A DNA stretch of 34,273 nt from Caulobacteraceae bacterium (GCA_025359665.1 JANYFU010000043.1:1-34273); one strand, 5' to 3'. Positions 10,713 through 22,725 are shown, counted from the first letter of the stretch. A program made the numbers and translations. Notes: generated by a model from the sequence alone, not told the origin.

Positions 10713-12727
10713 CTGAAGGCCCAAAGCGCGAAGGACAGCAGGCCCGCGATCCCTAGCAGCATGACGAAGGCGTAGTGGTAGACATAACCGGTTTGCAAAC
10801 GCCCGGTGAAGCGGCCGAAGGCGTAGGACACGGCGGACACGCCATCAGGCCCCAAACCGTCGATCAGCGCCTTGTCGCCGCCCTTCCAGAACAGGTCGCC
10901 CAGCCCACGCGCGCCGCGCACGAAGACGAGGTGGTAAAGCTCGTCGAAGAACCACTTGTGGTAGAGGAAGCTCCACAGGAAACCGCGCCGCTCAGCGATC
11001 CTCGCGCCCATGCCTTCCTTCAAAATGTAGGCATACCAAGCTCCGACGAAGCCCAGGGCGGTAACCACCAGCGGCGCCCAGACCACTACCGGCGGCAGGC
11101 TTTTGACAGAATCGAGGATGTGATTGCCCGGCAAGGTGAAGATCGCTCCGCGCCAGAACGCCATCCGCTCGGGACCAACGAACAGTTCCGTGAACAGACC
11201 GCCGGCGGCGATGGCGCCAAAGGCCAGCAGCAGCAGCGGCCCGCGCATCGGCCAGGGGGCCTCGTGGGGATCGCCGCCGTGGCCATGATCCTTGGCGTGA
11301 TTGTCGCCATGAGCGTCATGAGATGAAGCATGACCCCATTTGGCGTGCCCGTGGAAGGTCATGAAGATCAGCCGCCATGAATAGAACGATGTCAGGCCGG
11401 CGGCGATCAGGCCGGCGAAGAACGCGAAATCGGAAATCCCGTTGGTCCGCCCGGCGATGAAGGCGGCGTCGATGATGGCGTCTTTCGAATAGAACCCTGA
11501 AAAGCCAAGGTCGAGGCCAGGGATGCCGACACCTGTGATGGAAATCGTGCCGATCACCATCACCGCATAGGTGATGGGCAGATGCTTCCACAGCCCGCCC
11601 ATCTTGCGCATGTCCTGTTCGTGGTGGACCGCGTGAATCACGGCGCCGGCGCCCAGGAACAGCAGCGCCTTAAAGAAAGCGTGGGTGAACAGGTGGAACA
11701 TCGCGGCCGGATAGGCGCCGACCCCGGCGGCGAAGAACATATAGCCGAGCTGGGAGCAGGTCGAATAGGCCACTACGCGCTTGATGTCGTTCTGGGCCAG
11801 CCCGACCGTGGCCGCAAAAAGCGCTGTCACCGCGCCGACCACCGTGACCACCTCGCGGGCGACGGGGGCATATTCGAACATCGGTGACAGCAGGCAGACC
11901 ATATAGACGCCCGCGGTCACCATCGTGGCCGCGTGGATCAGGGCAGAGACGGGCGTCGGCCCTTCCATGGCGTCAGGCAGCCAGGTGTGCAGGAAAAATT
12001 GCGCCGACTTTCCCATGGCGCCGATGAACAGCAGGCAGCAGGCCAGATCGACCAGCGGCCAGTCCCGGCCCGCGAAGCGCCATGTGTTGGGCACATGACC
12101 GGCGACCTGCGTGAAGATCTCGGCGAAGCGGATGGTGCCGAAGGCCCAGAAGCAGGTCATGATGCCTAGCGCGAAGCCGGCGTCGCCCACCCGGTTGACC
12201 ACGAAGGCCTTGATCGAAGCGGCGTTGGCGCTGGGCTTGTGATACCAGAAACCGATCAGCAGATAGCTGGCCAGCCCCACCCCTTCCCAACCGAAGAACA
12301 GCTGCATGAAGTCGCTGGCGGTCACCAGGGCCAGCATCGCGAAGGTGAACAGCGACAGATAGGCGAAGAACCGGGGTCGGCCCGGGTCGTCGGCCATGTA
12401 GCCCCAGCTGTAGAGGTGAACGAGGGCCGAAACGCTGGTCACCACCACCAGCATTACCGCCGAAAGAGTATCGACGCGGATTGACCAGTCGGACTGGAAG
12501 GCGCCGACGTTGATGAACGGCGCGATTTCGACGGTGAAATGCGATGGCCCGCCGCCCCAGATCAGGTGAGCGAAGGTTGTCCAGGCCAGGGCGCAGGCGA
12601 AAAACAACAGGCCGGTGGTTATCGCCATGGAAGGCGTATCGCCTAGACGCCGGCCGAACAGACCGACGATCAACGCACCCGCCAAGGGCGCGAACACCAG
12701 CAGGGTGACGATCAGTTGAAGCGTCAT
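10709..12727 (-). CDS. nuoL: NADH-quinone oxidoreductase subunit L
   Basis: [56 protein letters not shown]; 672 aa. Confidence 0.97.
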   Translation of the reverse strand: MTLQLIVTLLVFAPLAGALIVGLFGRRLGDTPSMAITTGLLFFACALAWTTFAHLIWGGGPSHFTVEIAPFINVGAFQSDWSIRVDTLSAVMLVVVTSVSALVHLYSWGYMADDPGRPRFFAYLSLFTFAMLALVTASDFMQLFFGWEGVGLASYLLIGFWYHKPSANAASIKAFVVNRVGDAGFALGIMTCFWAFGTIRFAEIFTQVAGHVPNTWRFAGRDWPLVDLACCLLFIGAMGKSAQFFLHTWLPDAMEGPTPVSALIHAATMVTAGVYMVCLLSPMFEYAPVAREVVTVVGAVTALFAATVGLAQNDIKRVVAYSTCSQLGYMFFAAGVGAYPAAMFHLFTHAFFKALLFLGAGAVIHAVHHEQDMRKMGGLWKHLPITYAVMVIGTISITGVGIPGLDLGFSGFYSKDAIIDAAFIAGRTNGISDFAFFAGLIAAGLTSFYSWRLIFMTFHGHAKWGHASSHDAHGDNHAKDHGHGGDPHEAPWPMRGPLLLLAFGAIAAGGLFTELFVGPERMAFWRGAIFTLPGNHILDSVKSLPPVVVWAPLVVTALGFVGAWYAYILKEGMGARIAERRGFLWSFLYHKWFFDELYHLVFVRGARGLGDLFWKGGDKALIDGLGPDGVSAVSYAFGRFTGRLQTGYVYHYAFVMLLGIAGLLSFALWAFR

Positions 12728-12728
12728 C

Positions 12729-13037
12729 CTAGCCCCGCATCACGGAGGCGTCATCGACGCCGATGCCGCCACGCCAGCGGAAGAAGGTGACGAGGATCGC
12801 CAGGCCGACCGCCGCTTCCGCCGCCGCGACCGTAAGCACGAAGAGCGCGTAGATCTGACCCACCACGTCATGCAGGAAGACCGAGAACGACACTAGGTTG
12901 ATGTTCACGGCCAGCAGGATCAGCTCGATCGACATCAGGATGACGATCACATTGCGGCGGTTCACGAAGATGCCGAGCACGCCGATCGTGAACAGGATCG
13001 CCGCCACCGTCAGATAGTGGTCAAGGCCTATGGTCAT
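12729..13037 (-). CDS. nuoK: NADH-quinone oxidoreductase subunit K
   Basis: [66 protein letters not shown] overlap with nuoJ. Confidence 0.97.
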   Translation of the reverse strand: MTIGLDHYLTVAAILFTIGVLGIFVNRRNVIVILMSIELILLAVNINLVSFSVFLHDVVGQIYALFVLTVAAAEAAVGLAILVTFFRWRGGIGVDDASVMRG

Positions 13038-13648
13038 TCGTCGATCCCCTCGCCGGACTTGATCGTTACGATGCGCATGCCGCTTGCCGGCGTGCGGGCA
13101 GTCTGGCGACCGACGTCCTGACGTTTGACTCCAACCCGATGCTTGAGGGTCAGGACGATGGCCCCGATCATCGCCACCAGCAGCACCAGACCGGCGATCT
13201 GAAAGAAATAGGCATAGTCGGTATAGAGCACCCGGCCGATCGCCTCGGCGTTGGTGACAGAGCCTGTCGGCGTCGGACCGGTCGAGCCGGCCGCGGCGCC
13301 GTTATGGGCGACGCTGACGGCAACCAGGATCATCTCGACCGTCAACAGACCCGCCACCATGGCGCCGATCGGGAGGTAGCGGACCGAGCCTTGGCGAAGG
13401 GCGGCGAAATCCACATCCAGCATCATGACAACGAAAAGAAACAGCACGGCGACGGCGCCGACGTAGACCACCACCAGGATCATCGCCAGGAACTCGGCCC
13501 CCAGCAACACGAACAGCCCCGCCGCCGAGAAGAACGCCGTGATCAGGAACAGCACCGAGTGAACGGGGTTCTTGGCCGAGATCACGGCGAGGCCGGCGAC
13601 CACCGTGGTGGCGGCGAGCAGATAGAAGGCGATAGCCTGCAGGGCCAT
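13034..13648 (-). CDS. nuoJ: NADH-quinone oxidoreductase subunit J
   Basis: [53 protein letters not shown]. Confidence 0.97.
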   Translation of the reverse strand: MALQAIAFYLLAATTVVAGLAVISAKNPVHSVLFLITAFFSAAGLFVLLGAEFLAMILVVVYVGAVAVLFLFVVMMLDVDFAALRQGSVRYLPIGAMVAGLLTVEMILVAVSVAHNGAAAGSTGPTPTGSVTNAEAIGRVLYTDYAYFFQIAGLVLLVAMIGAIVLTLKHRVGVKRQDVGRQTARTPASGMRIVTIKSGEGIDE

Positions 13649-13734
13649 GGGGCCGTTGAGTCTCCGTTAATGCGCGTGGGGGTTGCGAACGCCGGCGGCG
13701 CGGATACGACCCTGTCTAATTTCGCGCGGGTTGC

Positions 13735-14226
13735 TTAGCGATAGGGGGCGTCCAGTTCCAGGTTCTTTGCGATCTCGCGTTCCCACCGATCGCCGTTTTC
13801 GAGCAGACGTTGTTTGTCGTAGTAGAGTTCCTCACGCGTCTCGACGGCGAACTCCAGATTGGGACCCTCGACGATGGCGTCCACCGGGCAGGCCTCCTGA
13901 CACAAACCGCAATAGATGCATTTGACCATATCGATGTCGTAGCGTGTCGTGCGGCGCGACCCGTCGTCGCGAGGCTCGGCTTCGATGGTTATGGCTTGGG
14001 CGGGACAGATCGCTTCGCACAATTTGCAGGCGATGCATCGCTCCTCGCCATTGGGATATCGACGCAGGGCGTGTTCACCCCGAAAGCGTGGCGACTGGGG
14101 ATTGCGCTCATTGGGATAGAGAACCGTGGCCTTGGGGGCGATCATGTATTTCATGCCGAGCCCGAAGGCGCCGACGAAGTCCATGAGCGCCGCGCCGCGT
14201 AGCGCCTGACCTATGCGTTGGAACAT
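13735..14226 (-). CDS. nuoI: NADH-quinone oxidoreductase subunit I (2x[4Fe-4S])
   Basis: [20 protein letters not shown] and [20 protein letters not shown] ferredoxin motifs. Confidence 0.97.
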   Translation of the reverse strand: MFQRIGQALRGAALMDFVGAFGLGMKYMIAPKATVLYPNERNPQSPRFRGEHALRRYPNGEERCIACKLCEAICPAQAITIEAEPRDDGSRRTTRYDIDMVKCIYCGLCQEACPVDAIVEGPNLEFAVETREELYYDKQRLLENGDRWEREIAKNLELDAPYR

Positions 14227-14232
14227 CTGGGC

Positions 14233-14457
14233 CTACCTCGTCTTTCCGACCACGCACTCATAGTCGGAAAGGTCCCGACCTTCGTAACCCTTGCGCGTCT
14301 GGATCACGCCACCCTTGGCCGCACAGGTCGCGGTGGCCGTCCTCAATGAGTCGTAGCTGGCGACGCCCCGGTCGAGACCATAGGAAGCGCCGGGCATGCC
14401 ACCACATCCAAACAAGGTCATGGCCAGCACGACCAGATATCCAAGACGGCCGATCAC
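14233..14457 (-). CDS. Small predicted lipoprotein inside the nuo operon (74 aa)
   Basis: GTG start at 14457 overlaps the nuoH TGA (GTGA). Product (M/V)[73 protein letters not shown] with LFGC lipobox-like site and two further Cys. The ORF-track start at 14532 lies inside nuoH and is less likely. Confidence 0.65.
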   Translation of the reverse strand: MIGRLGYLVVLAMTLFGCGGMPGASYGLDRGVASYDSLRTATATCAAKGGVIQTRKGYEGRDLSDYECVVGKTR

Positions 14458-15521
14458 ACACCCGGCCCATAGACGCGCCAGGCGCTGATGGCGATCACTG
14501 CCGCGAGGGAGGTCGGCAAAAACACCTTCCAACCCAGCCGCATCAATTGATCATACCGGTAGCGGGGTACGACGGCTTTGACCATGGCGAACAGGAAGAA
14601 GAAGAACATCATCTTGCCGAAAAACCACATGAAGCCGAAGAAACTGACGGCGGTGGGGCTCCAGCTGGAAGTGAAAGGGGTCGGAAACGGCGCCTGCCAC
14701 CCCCCGAAGAACAATATGCTGATCAGCGCGCACATCAAAAGAATGTTGGCAAGCTCGGCGATCATGAACAGCAGGTAGGGAGTCGAAGAATATTCCACCT
14801 GATAGCCTGCAACCAGCTCCGATTCGGCTTCAGGCAGATCGAATGGCGGCCGGTTGGTTTCCGCCAGGGCGGAGATGAAGAAAATCACCGTCATGGGAAT
14901 CATCACCAACGCGGCCGGCAGATTTTTCAGGCCCCCGCCGCCCAGCACGTTCCAATTCCAGAAACCGCCACCCTGTTTGAGCACGATGGTCTGGAGGCTG
15001 AGGGAACCAGTGAGCAGAATGACCGTGACGATCACGAAGCCGATCGAGACCTCGTAAGACACCATCTGCGCGGCCGACCGCAGGCTGCCGAGAAACGGGT
15101 ATTTCGAGTTCGACGCCCAGCCGCCCATGATGATGCCATAGACACCCAGAGAAGAGATCGCGAACAGATAGAGCACGCCAACGTTGATGTTCGAAACCAC
15201 CCAGCCAGGCGCCAGAGGCATGACCGCCCAGGCCCCGAACGCCAGCGTGAAACTGACCAGCGGAGCCAGCAGGAACACCGCCTTGTCCGCGCCCGCCGGA
15301 ATGATCAGCTCCTTGAGAACAAATTTGATCAGATCGGCGAACGACTGCAGCAGGCCAAATGGTCCCACGACATTTGGGCCTTTGCGCATCATCACGCCGG
15401 CCCAGATCTTTCGGTCGGCGAGCATGAAGAAGGCCTGGGACAGCAGCAGCCAGACCAGCACGGCCAGAATCTGGCCGACCGTTATAACCAACCAGCCAAC
15501 GGGAGAGCCCCAATCGATCAT
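14454..15521 (-). CDS. nuoH: NADH-quinone oxidoreductase subunit H
   Basis: [64 protein letters not shown]. Confidence 0.97.
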   Translation of the reverse strand: MIDWGSPVGWLVITVGQILAVLVWLLLSQAFFMLADRKIWAGVMMRKGPNVVGPFGLLQSFADLIKFVLKELIIPAGADKAVFLLAPLVSFTLAFGAWAVMPLAPGWVVSNINVGVLYLFAISSLGVYGIIMGGWASNSKYPFLGSLRSAAQMVSYEVSIGFVIVTVILLTGSLSLQTIVLKQGGGFWNWNVLGGGGLKNLPAALVMIPMTVIFFISALAETNRPPFDLPEAESELVAGYQVEYSSTPYLLFMIAELANILLMCALISILFFGGWQAPFPTPFTSSWSPTAVSFFGFMWFFGKMMFFFFLFAMVKAVVPRYRYDQLMRLGWKVFLPTSLAAVIAISAWRVYGPGV

Positions 15522-15527
15522 GATCGC

Positions 15528-17582
15528 CTACTCCGCCGCCAGTTTCAGGCCGGAGGCCAAGGCCGCGCATTCGGCCATGGTCACGCTGGATCGGGCGATG
15601 GGATTGGTCAGGTGGAAGGCCTTGATCGGGCTGGCGAAGGGCGCGTCTAGAACAGGACCCCTGGCGCCCAGGGCGGTAAGATCCAGGGTGGTCGGTGATG
15701 ATCCAGGCGCATAGTCGATCTGGCCGAATGTCGGGTAGTCGGCGAACAGCCGGGCGCGAAGCTGGTCCAGGGTGTCGTAGGGCAATCGAGCCCCGACATG
15801 GTCGGACAGGGCGCGCAGGATCGACCAGTCCTCCTTGGCTTCGCCCTTTGGGAAGACGGCGCGCTCGCCGCGCTGCACCCGGCCCTCGGTGTTGACGTAG
15901 AGCCCACTTTTTTCAGTGTAGGCCGCTCCGGGCAGAATAACGTCGGCGCGGTGGGCGCCGGCGTCTCCGTGGGTCCCAAGATAGACGACAAAGGCGTCGC
16001 TTTGGCCGAGATCGATTTCGTCGGCTCCCAACAGAAACAGCAGTTCGGCACCGCCTTTGGCTGTCATTTCGGCCGCCGTCATACCGCCGGCGCGTGGCGT
16101 GAACCCCAGGTCGAGGCCCCCGACCCGGGCCGCCGCGGTGTGCAGTATATTCCAGCCGTTCCACCCGTCCCGAACCACTCCGAAGACGGCGGCAAGGTTC
16201 GCGGACAGCGCCAGGACAGCGGCGCTATCGGCCCGGGTCAACGCGCCCTGGCCGATGATGACGGCGGGATGCTTGGCGTTCTTCATGGCGTCCGCGAACT
16301 CGCCGCCTTCGATTGCGGTGGCGATTGAGGACGCGCCGGCGCCCAGATAGTCATAGCCATAGGTGAGATCCGCACGCTCGCCGATCACCCCGATCCGGGT
16401 CTTGCCCGACAGCCACAGCCTGCGAATCCGGGCGTTCAGGACCGGCGCTTCGAGCCTAGGATTGGTTCCGATCAGCAGGATCGCATCCGCGTGCTCAAGA
16501 CCTTCGATGGTGCTGTTGAACAGCCAGGATTCGCGTGGGCCATCGCCTAGAGCCAAGCCATCCTGACGGCAATCCAACGACGTCACGCCTATCGACCCAA
16601 ACAGGTCCAGAGCCGCCTTCATGGATTCGGCGTCCTGGAGATCGCCGGCGATCACGCCGACGCGATCCGGCGCCGCGGCCTTCAGGCGCGCCGCGACCAG
16701 GGCGAGCGCCTCACCCCAGGAAGCCGGCTTAAGCCGACCGTCCTGGCGGATCATCGGCCGATCGAGACGCTGGCGCGCCAGGCCGTCGCAGGCGTAGCGG
16801 GTCTTGTCGCTGATCCACTCCTCATTGACCGCATCGTTGGTGCGGGGCAGCACCCGCAGAACGGCGGGACCGCGCGCGTCTACCCGGATCGCGCTGCCCA
16901 GCGCGTCCATAACATCGACGCTTTGGGTTTTGGTCAGCTCCCAGGGCCGGGCGTTGAAAGCATAGGGTTTCGAGGTCAAGGCTCCGACCGGACACAGGTC
17001 GATCACATTGGCCGACAGCTCGCTGGCCACCGACTGGTCGAGATAGGTCGTGATCTCCACGTCCTCTCCCCGTGAGATCAGGCCGATGTCCGGCACGCCC
17101 GCCACCTCGGTGATGAAGCGAACGCAACGCGTGCACTGTATGCAGCGGGTCATGACCGTCTTGATCAGCGGGCCCATGTGCTTTTCCTCGACGGCGCGCT
17201 TGTTTTCCTCGTAGCGCGTCTCGTCGCGGCCATAGCCGATCGACTGGTCCTGCAAGTCACACTCACCGCCCTGGTCGCAGATCGGGCAATCGAGCGGATG
17301 GTTGATCAGCAGGAATTCCATCACCCCCTGGCGGGCCTTCTTGACCATCGCGGAGTTGGTGACGATCTCCTGGCCGTCGGCCGCCGGCAGGGCGCAGGAG
17401 GCCTGGGGTTTCGGCGGTCCGGGCTTCACCTCGACCAGACACATCCTGCAGTTGCCCGCGATCGACAGGCGCTCATGGTAGCAGAAACGCGGAATCTCCT
17501 CCCCCGCCAGTTCGGCGACCTGCAGCACCGTCATGCCGTTGTCGAACTCAATCTCGACGCCGTTTACCTTGGCTTTTGGCAA
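15528..17582 (-). CDS. nuoG: NADH-quinone oxidoreductase subunit G
   Basis: CRMCLVEV, HPLDCPICDQGGECDLQDQ, CIQCTRCVRFITEVAG Fe-S motifs; molybdopterin-oxidoreductase-like C-terminal part. Confidence 0.97.
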   Translation of the reverse strand: MPKAKVNGVEIEFDNGMTVLQVAELAGEEIPRFCYHERLSIAGNCRMCLVEVKPGPPKPQASCALPAADGQEIVTNSAMVKKARQGVMEFLLINHPLDCPICDQGGECDLQDQSIGYGRDETRYEENKRAVEEKHMGPLIKTVMTRCIQCTRCVRFITEVAGVPDIGLISRGEDVEITTYLDQSVASELSANVIDLCPVGALTSKPYAFNARPWELTKTQSVDVMDALGSAIRVDARGPAVLRVLPRTNDAVNEEWISDKTRYACDGLARQRLDRPMIRQDGRLKPASWGEALALVAARLKAAAPDRVGVIAGDLQDAESMKAALDLFGSIGVTSLDCRQDGLALGDGPRESWLFNSTIEGLEHADAILLIGTNPRLEAPVLNARIRRLWLSGKTRIGVIGERADLTYGYDYLGAGASSIATAIEGGEFADAMKNAKHPAVIIGQGALTRADSAAVLALSANLAAVFGVVRDGWNGWNILHTAAARVGGLDLGFTPRAGGMTAAEMTAKGGAELLFLLGADEIDLGQSDAFVVYLGTHGDAGAHRADVILPGAAYTEKSGLYVNTEGRVQRGERAVFPKGEAKEDWSILRALSDHVGARLPYDTLDQLRARLFADYPTFGQIDYAPGSSPTTLDLTALGARGPVLDAPFASPIKAFHLTNPIARSSVTMAECAALASGLKLAAE

Positions 17583-17632
17583 TTGCGGTATCCTAGCGGG
17601 GCGCGTCGACCATGGGCGGGGGCGATACGCCC

Positions 17633-18949
17633 CTACTCCGCCGCGATCAAGGTCGCGCCCGGCACATTGGCCCGGCGGGTGCGATAGTTGGCGATCCGCT
17701 GTTCAATCTCGGGACGGAAATGGCGAAACAGCCCCTGGATCGGCCAGGCAGCCGCGTCGCCGAGGCCGCAGATCGTGTGACCCTCCACCTGGCTGGCCAC
17801 GTCGAGCAGCATGTCGATCTCTTTGGGCTCGGCCTCTCCAGTGACCATGCGCTCCATGATCCGCCACATCCAGCCGGTGCCTTCCCTGCACGGCGTGCAT
17901 TGTCCGCAGCTCTCATGCTTGTAGAAATAGGAAAGCCGCGCGATGGCGGCGACGATGTCGCAATCCTTGTCCATGACGATCATCGCCGCCGTGCCGAGCC
18001 CTGATTTACGTGACGCCAGATCGTCGAAGTCCATCAGCGCGACTTCGCACTCCTCGGCGGGGATCATGCGAACCGACGAGCCACCGGGGATGATCGCCTT
18101 GAGGTTGCCCCAACCACCGCGCACACCGCCGAAGTGGTCTTCGACTAGCTGGCGAAGCGGGATGCTCATCGCTTCCTCGACCACGCAAGGCTTGTTGACG
18201 TGGCCCGAGGCGCTCATCAGCTTGGTGCCGGAATTCTTGGATCGGCCGAAACCGAGGAACCACTCCGCGCCGCGCCTCAAAATTTCCGGCGCCACGGCGA
18301 TGGATTCGACGTTGTTGACGGTCGTCGGGCAACCATAGACGCCCGCGCCGGCCGGAAATGGCGGCTTCAGCCTCGGCTGACCCTTCTTGCCCTCCAGGCT
18401 TTCCAGCAGGGCCATCTCATCCCCACAGATATACGCGCCGCCACCATGAGTGACGCGCACGTTGAAATCCCACCCGTGAATATTGTCCTTGCCGATCAGG
18501 CGGGCTTCGGCGGCCTGGATCAGCGCCGCCTCCAGGCGCTCGCGCTCAAGCACGTATTCGCCCCGAATATAGATGAAACAGTCATGGGCTCGGATCGCAT
18601 AGGAGGCCACCAGACAACCCTCGATCAGGCGATGCGGGTCGTTCCGCATGATCTCGCGATCCTTGCAGGTGCCTGGTTCGGACTCGTCGGCGTTGACCAC
18701 GAGATAGTGAGGGCGTTCCCCCATCTGCTTGGGCATGAAAGTCCACTTCAGGCCCGTGGCGAAGCCCGCCCCGCCCCGACCGCGAAGCCCGGAAGCCTTG
18801 ATCTGGTCGCAGATCCATTCCGGCGTCTGGGACAGCATATCAGCCGTCGCATTCCACACCCCACGCGCCTTGGCGCCCTCCAGGCCCCAGTCGTGCAGGC
18901 CGTAGAGGTTGGTGAAAATGCGGTCCTTGTCTTCGAGAATGCCGATCAT
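17633..18949 (-). CDS. nuoF: NADH-quinone oxidoreductase subunit F
   Basis: [31 protein letters not shown]; start corrected from 19273 to ATG at 18949 ([17 protein letters not shown]). Confidence 0.96.
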   Translation of the reverse strand: MIGILEDKDRIFTNLYGLHDWGLEGAKARGVWNATADMLSQTPEWICDQIKASGLRGRGGAGFATGLKWTFMPKQMGERPHYLVVNADESEPGTCKDREIMRNDPHRLIEGCLVASYAIRAHDCFIYIRGEYVLERERLEAALIQAAEARLIGKDNIHGWDFNVRVTHGGGAYICGDEMALLESLEGKKGQPRLKPPFPAGAGVYGCPTTVNNVESIAVAPEILRRGAEWFLGFGRSKNSGTKLMSASGHVNKPCVVEEAMSIPLRQLVEDHFGGVRGGWGNLKAIIPGGSSVRMIPAEECEVALMDFDDLASRKSGLGTAAMIVMDKDCDIVAAIARLSYFYKHESCGQCTPCREGTGWMWRIMERMVTGEAEPKEIDMLLDVASQVEGHTICGLGDAAAWPIQGLFRHFRPEIEQRIANYRTRRANVPGATLIAAE

Positions 18950-18951
18950 GA

Positions 18952-19215
18952 TCAACTCTTGAGACCTGGGTGTTCGCCCGTCGAAGCGCGGGCGCGCAGA
19001 TAGGCGGCGCGTTGGACAAGCGCGTAGGCGAAGACGCCCCAACCGAACACGATCACCGAAACACCGACATAGGTGAGCCAGCGCGGAGCTCCGGGCATGT
19101 AGCGCCCGGCGATCATCGCCAGGGCTCCCACCAGGCAGACGACGAAGCCGGTGTTCTTCAGGGTGCGAAACAGAGCCGCGAATGATTCGGCCGGCGCGAC
19201 TGGGGCGGCGTTCAT
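18952..19215 (-). CDS. Small two-TM membrane protein between nuoE and nuoF (87 aa)
   Basis: [91 protein letters not shown] overlap with the nuoE stop and 2 nt gap to the nuoF ATG. Confidence 0.8.
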   Translation of the reverse strand: MNAAPVAPAESFAALFRTLKNTGFVVCLVGALAMIAGRYMPGAPRWLTYVGVSVIVFGWGVFAYALVQRAAYLRARASTGEHPGLKS

Positions 19216-19874
19216 TGGGCGGCCGCGACGGCGTTGGGCAGACCACCGAGCGGCCGGGCGCGCGAACCGTCATAGAGGGCCGGATCGGTGAGGGTCAGGG
19301 GTTCGCCCGCGGGCGCCGAGCCTTGCCGACCGATGGCCGAGCCCGGCGCCGGCGGATGGCCGGATGCGAAGCCATCAAGGATGACGCCCAGCGATTCGGG
19401 CGACAGATCCTCGTGGTAGTAATCGTTGATGGCGGCCATCGGCGCATTGGCGCAGGCGCCAAGGCACTCCACTTCTTCCCACGAAAAGCGGCCATCTGTG
19501 GAACAATGATCCTTGGCGCCGATCCGGGCGCGCAGCACCGCCTTCAGGTCGTTGGCCCCGCGAAGCATGCAGGGCGTCGTGCCACAGAGCTGGACATGCG
19601 CCACCGTGCCGACCGGACTGAGTTGAAACATCGTGTAGAACGTCGCGATTTCCAATACCCGGATCACCGGCATGAAAAGCACTTCAGCGACTACCCGAAG
19701 GGCGGGCTCGCATACCCAACCCTCTTGCTTTTGCACCAGCCACAATAGCGGGATCACCGCGGATTGCTGGCGCCCCGCCGGGAATTTAGCGATCCACCAC
19801 TGAACCTGGTCCGACAGTTCCGGCGCGAAGGCGAAGGATGCGGGCTGATCCTTGGCGAGACGGCGGACGCTCAT
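19212..19874 (-). CDS. nuoE: NADH-quinone oxidoreductase subunit E ([2Fe-2S])
   Basis: [14 protein letters not shown] and [23 protein letters not shown]; start corrected to ATG at 19874 ([16 protein letters not shown]), ATGA overlap with the nuoD stop. Confidence 0.96.
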   Translation of the reverse strand: MSVRRLAKDQPASFAFAPELSDQVQWWIAKFPAGRQQSAVIPLLWLVQKQEGWVCEPALRVVAEVLFMPVIRVLEIATFYTMFQLSPVGTVAHVQLCGTTPCMLRGANDLKAVLRARIGAKDHCSTDGRFSWEEVECLGACANAPMAAINDYYHEDLSPESLGVILDGFASGHPPAPGSAIGRQGSAPAGEPLTLTDPALYDGSRARPLGGLPNAVAAAQ

Positions 19875-21100
19875 CGATCCACCTCGCCAAACACGATATC
19901 CAGGGACCCCAGAATCGCGCCGACATCGGCCAGCATGTGACCACGATTGAGCCAATCCATCGCCGACAGATGCACGAAGCTGGGCGCGCGGATTTTGCAG
20001 CGATAGGGTTTGTTGGTGCCGTCAGCCACCAAGTAAACCCCAAATTCACCCTTGGGCGCCTCAACGGCGACGTAGACCTCACCCGCCGGTACGTGGAACC
20101 CCTCGCTGTAGAGCTTGAAGTGATGGATCAGCGCTTCCATCGAACGCTTCATCTCGCCTCGCCTCGGTGGCGCAACCTTATGATCCTCGGACAACACCAG
20201 CCCCGGCGTCCTTCTCAAGCGTTCCACGCACTGATGCATGATCCGCGTCGACTGACGCATTTCCTCGATCCGGCACAGGTAGCGATCATAGCAATCGCCA
20301 TTCAAACCAAGCGGAATCTCAAACTCCAGGTCGTCGTAGCACTCATACGGCTGGTTACGCCGCAAATCCCACGCCACCCCGGAGCCGCGCAGCATCACGC
20401 CACTGAAACCCCAGTCCAGGGCCTGTTGCTTGCTGACCACGCCGATATCGACATTGCGTTGTTTGAATATGCGATTGCCGGTCAACAGGCCTTCGATGTC
20501 GTCAAGAACCTGGGGGAACGCCTTCGCCCACGTGTCGATGTCTTCGATCAGCGCTGGCGGGAGGTCCTGTCGCACGCCACCTGGACGAAAATAGTTGGCG
20601 TGCATGCGAGCGCCTGACGCCCGCTCATAGATCACCATCAGCTTCTCGCGCTCTTCAAATCCCCAACAGATCGGGGCCAGCGCGCCGACGTCCATCGCCT
20701 GGGTGGTGACGTTCATCAGGTGATTGAGAATGCGGCCAATTTCGCAATACAGCACCCGAATCAGCTGTCCGCGGATTGGCACCTCAAGGCCCAGCATCCG
20801 CTCGATGGCGATGACGAACGCGTGCTCCTGGTTCATCGGCGCGACATAGTCGAGGCGATCGAAATAGGGGGTGTTCTGGGTGTAGGGACGGGCCTCCATC
20901 AGCTTCTCGGTGCCGCGGTGCAGCAGGCCGATGTGCGGATCGACCCGCTCCACCAGCTCGCCGTCCAGCTCGAGAATCAGGCGCAACACGCCGTGCGCGG
21001 CCGGATGTTGGGGGCCGAAGTTGATGTTGAATTTACGAACCGGCGTCTCGGGGCTGGCCGGCGAGTCATAGCCGGCCAGGGATTCTGCTTCGATGGTCAT
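19871..21100 (-). CDS. nuoD: NADH-quinone oxidoreductase subunit D
   Basis: [75 protein letters not shown]; start corrected to 21100. Confidence 0.97.
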   Translation of the reverse strand: MTIEAESLAGYDSPASPETPVRKFNINFGPQHPAAHGVLRLILELDGELVERVDPHIGLLHRGTEKLMEARPYTQNTPYFDRLDYVAPMNQEHAFVIAIERMLGLEVPIRGQLIRVLYCEIGRILNHLMNVTTQAMDVGALAPICWGFEEREKLMVIYERASGARMHANYFRPGGVRQDLPPALIEDIDTWAKAFPQVLDDIEGLLTGNRIFKQRNVDIGVVSKQQALDWGFSGVMLRGSGVAWDLRRNQPYECYDDLEFEIPLGLNGDCYDRYLCRIEEMRQSTRIMHQCVERLRRTPGLVLSEDHKVAPPRRGEMKRSMEALIHHFKLYSEGFHVPAGEVYVAVEAPKGEFGVYLVADGTNKPYRCKIRAPSFVHLSAMDWLNRGHMLADVGAILGSLDIVFGEVDR

Positions 21101-21732
21101 CAGCCGCGCTCCACCTTTCCCTCGCCCGCGCCTTCTTGGCCGGGCTTGGCGTACTCGGCGCCCTCCCATGGGGATAGGAAATCCCAACTGCGAAACTCGA
21201 CCGATTTCACCGGCTCATAGACCACCCGCTTGAGTTCATCGTCGTAGCGGACTTCTACATAGCCGGTCATCGGGAAATCCTTGCGCAGCGGATGACCGTG
21301 GAAACCATAATCGGTCAGCAGACGGCGAAGGTCGGGGTGACCGGAAAAGAATACGCCATACATGTCGAACGCCTCGCGCTCGAACCAATCCGCCCCCGGA
21401 AAAACGGTGGCCACGGAGGGTACTGGCGTATCTTCGTCGGCCTGCACCTTGACGCGGATGCGGTGGTTTTTGGTCATCGACAACAGATGATAGACCACAT
21501 CGAAACGGCGGGGCCGTTGGGGATAGTCGGCGCCACAGAGATCCATCAGCTGGTGAAATCGCAGGGCCGGATCATCGCGTAGAAAAATCAGCGCTTCGGC
21601 AATAGTTTCAGCCGCAGCGGTAACCGTAAGCTCGCCGAACGCCACGGTAAAAGCGTCGATCAGCCCGCCAGAACCGGCCACGACCTTCTCGCCCAGCTCG
21701 GTGAGCGTCGAATCGGAAAGTTTCCAGTTCAT
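21100..21732 (-). CDS. nuoC: NADH-quinone oxidoreductase subunit C
   Basis: [52 protein letters not shown]; start corrected to ATG at 21732 (MNWKLSDST). Confidence 0.97.
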   Translation of the reverse strand: MNWKLSDSTLTELGEKVVAGSGGLIDAFTVAFGELTVTAAAETIAEALIFLRDDPALRFHQLMDLCGADYPQRPRRFDVVYHLLSMTKNHRIRVKVQADEDTPVPSVATVFPGADWFEREAFDMYGVFFSGHPDLRRLLTDYGFHGHPLRKDFPMTGYVEVRYDDELKRVVYEPVKSVEFRSWDFLSPWEGAEYAKPGQEGAGEGKVERG

Positions 21733-21742
21733 CGCCGCTGCC

Positions 21743-22315
21743 TCAACGCTCGATCGTGCCGGTGCGGCGGATCTTTTTCTGCAGCTGCAGCACGCCGTAG
21801 AGCAGCGCCTCGGCCGTCGGTGGACAACCAGGGATGTAGATGTCGACGGGCACGATCCGATCGCAGCCACGCACCACCGAATAGCTGAAATAATAATAAC
21901 CGCCGCCGTTGGCGCAGCTACCCATGGAGATCACGTAGCGTGGCTCAGGCATCTGGTCGTAGACCTTGCGCAGGGCCGGAGCCATTTTGTTGGTCAGGGT
22001 GCCAGCGACAATCATCACGTCCGACTGGCGGGGGCTACCGCGCGGCGCGGCCCCGAACCGCTCGATGTCATACCGGGGGTTGCCGACCTGCATCAATTCG
22101 ATGGCGCAACAGGCCAATCCGAAGGTCATCCACATCAGCGAGCCGGTGCGGGCCCAGGTGATCAGATCGTCGGCGGCGGCGACGACGAAACCCTTGTCGG
22201 CCAGTTGGCTGGTGACGCCATCGAAATAGGGATCGTGGGTGGCCGGATCATAGCCCTCCACTCCGGCGCGGGCGCCCATGAGCGCCGGCGTGCCGCCAGG
22301 AATGATCACTCCCAT
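21743..22315 (-). CDS. nuoB: NADH-quinone oxidoreductase subunit B (N2 cluster)
   Basis: [76 protein letters not shown]. Confidence 0.97.
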   Translation of the reverse strand: MGVIIPGGTPALMGARAGVEGYDPATHDPYFDGVTSQLADKGFVVAAADDLITWARTGSLMWMTFGLACCAIELMQVGNPRYDIERFGAAPRGSPRQSDVMIVAGTLTNKMAPALRKVYDQMPEPRYVISMGSCANGGGYYYFSYSVVRGCDRIVPVDIYIPGCPPTAEALLYGVLQLQKKIRRTGTIER

Positions 22316-22683
22316 TCGAGAGCTCCCTTCTTCCATTCATAGACGAAGCCGACGGTCAGCACGCCCAGGAAACTCATCATGCTCCAGAACGCGAACTGAC
22401 CGGCTTCATGCGGCAGTTTCATCAGCGCCACGGCCCAGGGAAACAGGAAGGCCACCTCCAGGTCGAAGATGATGAACAGGATGGAGACCAGATAAAATCG
22501 CACGTCGAACTTCATGCGGGCGTCGTCGAAAGCGTTGAAACCGCACTCATAGGACGACAGCTTTTCCGGATCGGGCGCCTTCGGGGCTATCACCGCCGCC
22601 GCGACAATGAACAGCACGCCAATGGCGGCGGCGATGCCAAGGAAGATCACGATCGGCAGGTATTGCAGCAGGAAGGCGTTCAT
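22306..22683 (-). CDS. nuoA: NADH-quinone oxidoreductase subunit A; first gene of the nuo operon
   Basis: [41 protein letters not shown]; overlaps the nuoB start by 10 nt. Confidence 0.97.
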   Translation of the reverse strand: MNAFLLQYLPIVIFLGIAAAIGVLFIVAAAVIAPKAPDPEKLSSYECGFNAFDDARMKFDVRFYLVSILFIIFDLEVAFLFPWAVALMKLPHEAGQFAFWSMMSFLGVLTVGFVYEWKKGALEWE

Positions 22684-22725
22684 GAACCGTTTTCCGGGGG
22701 CGCTGTCTGGAAGACGCGTGGCGGG

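Noticed and set aside
14346-15650. 434-aa plus-strand ORF
   Set aside because: Antisense of nuoH and its flanks; same shadow-frame composition.
18950-19273. N-terminal extension of nuoF in the ORF track
   Set aside because: Runs through the 87-aa ORF and the end of nuoE in another frame; the ATG at 18949 gives the canonical NuoF N-terminus.
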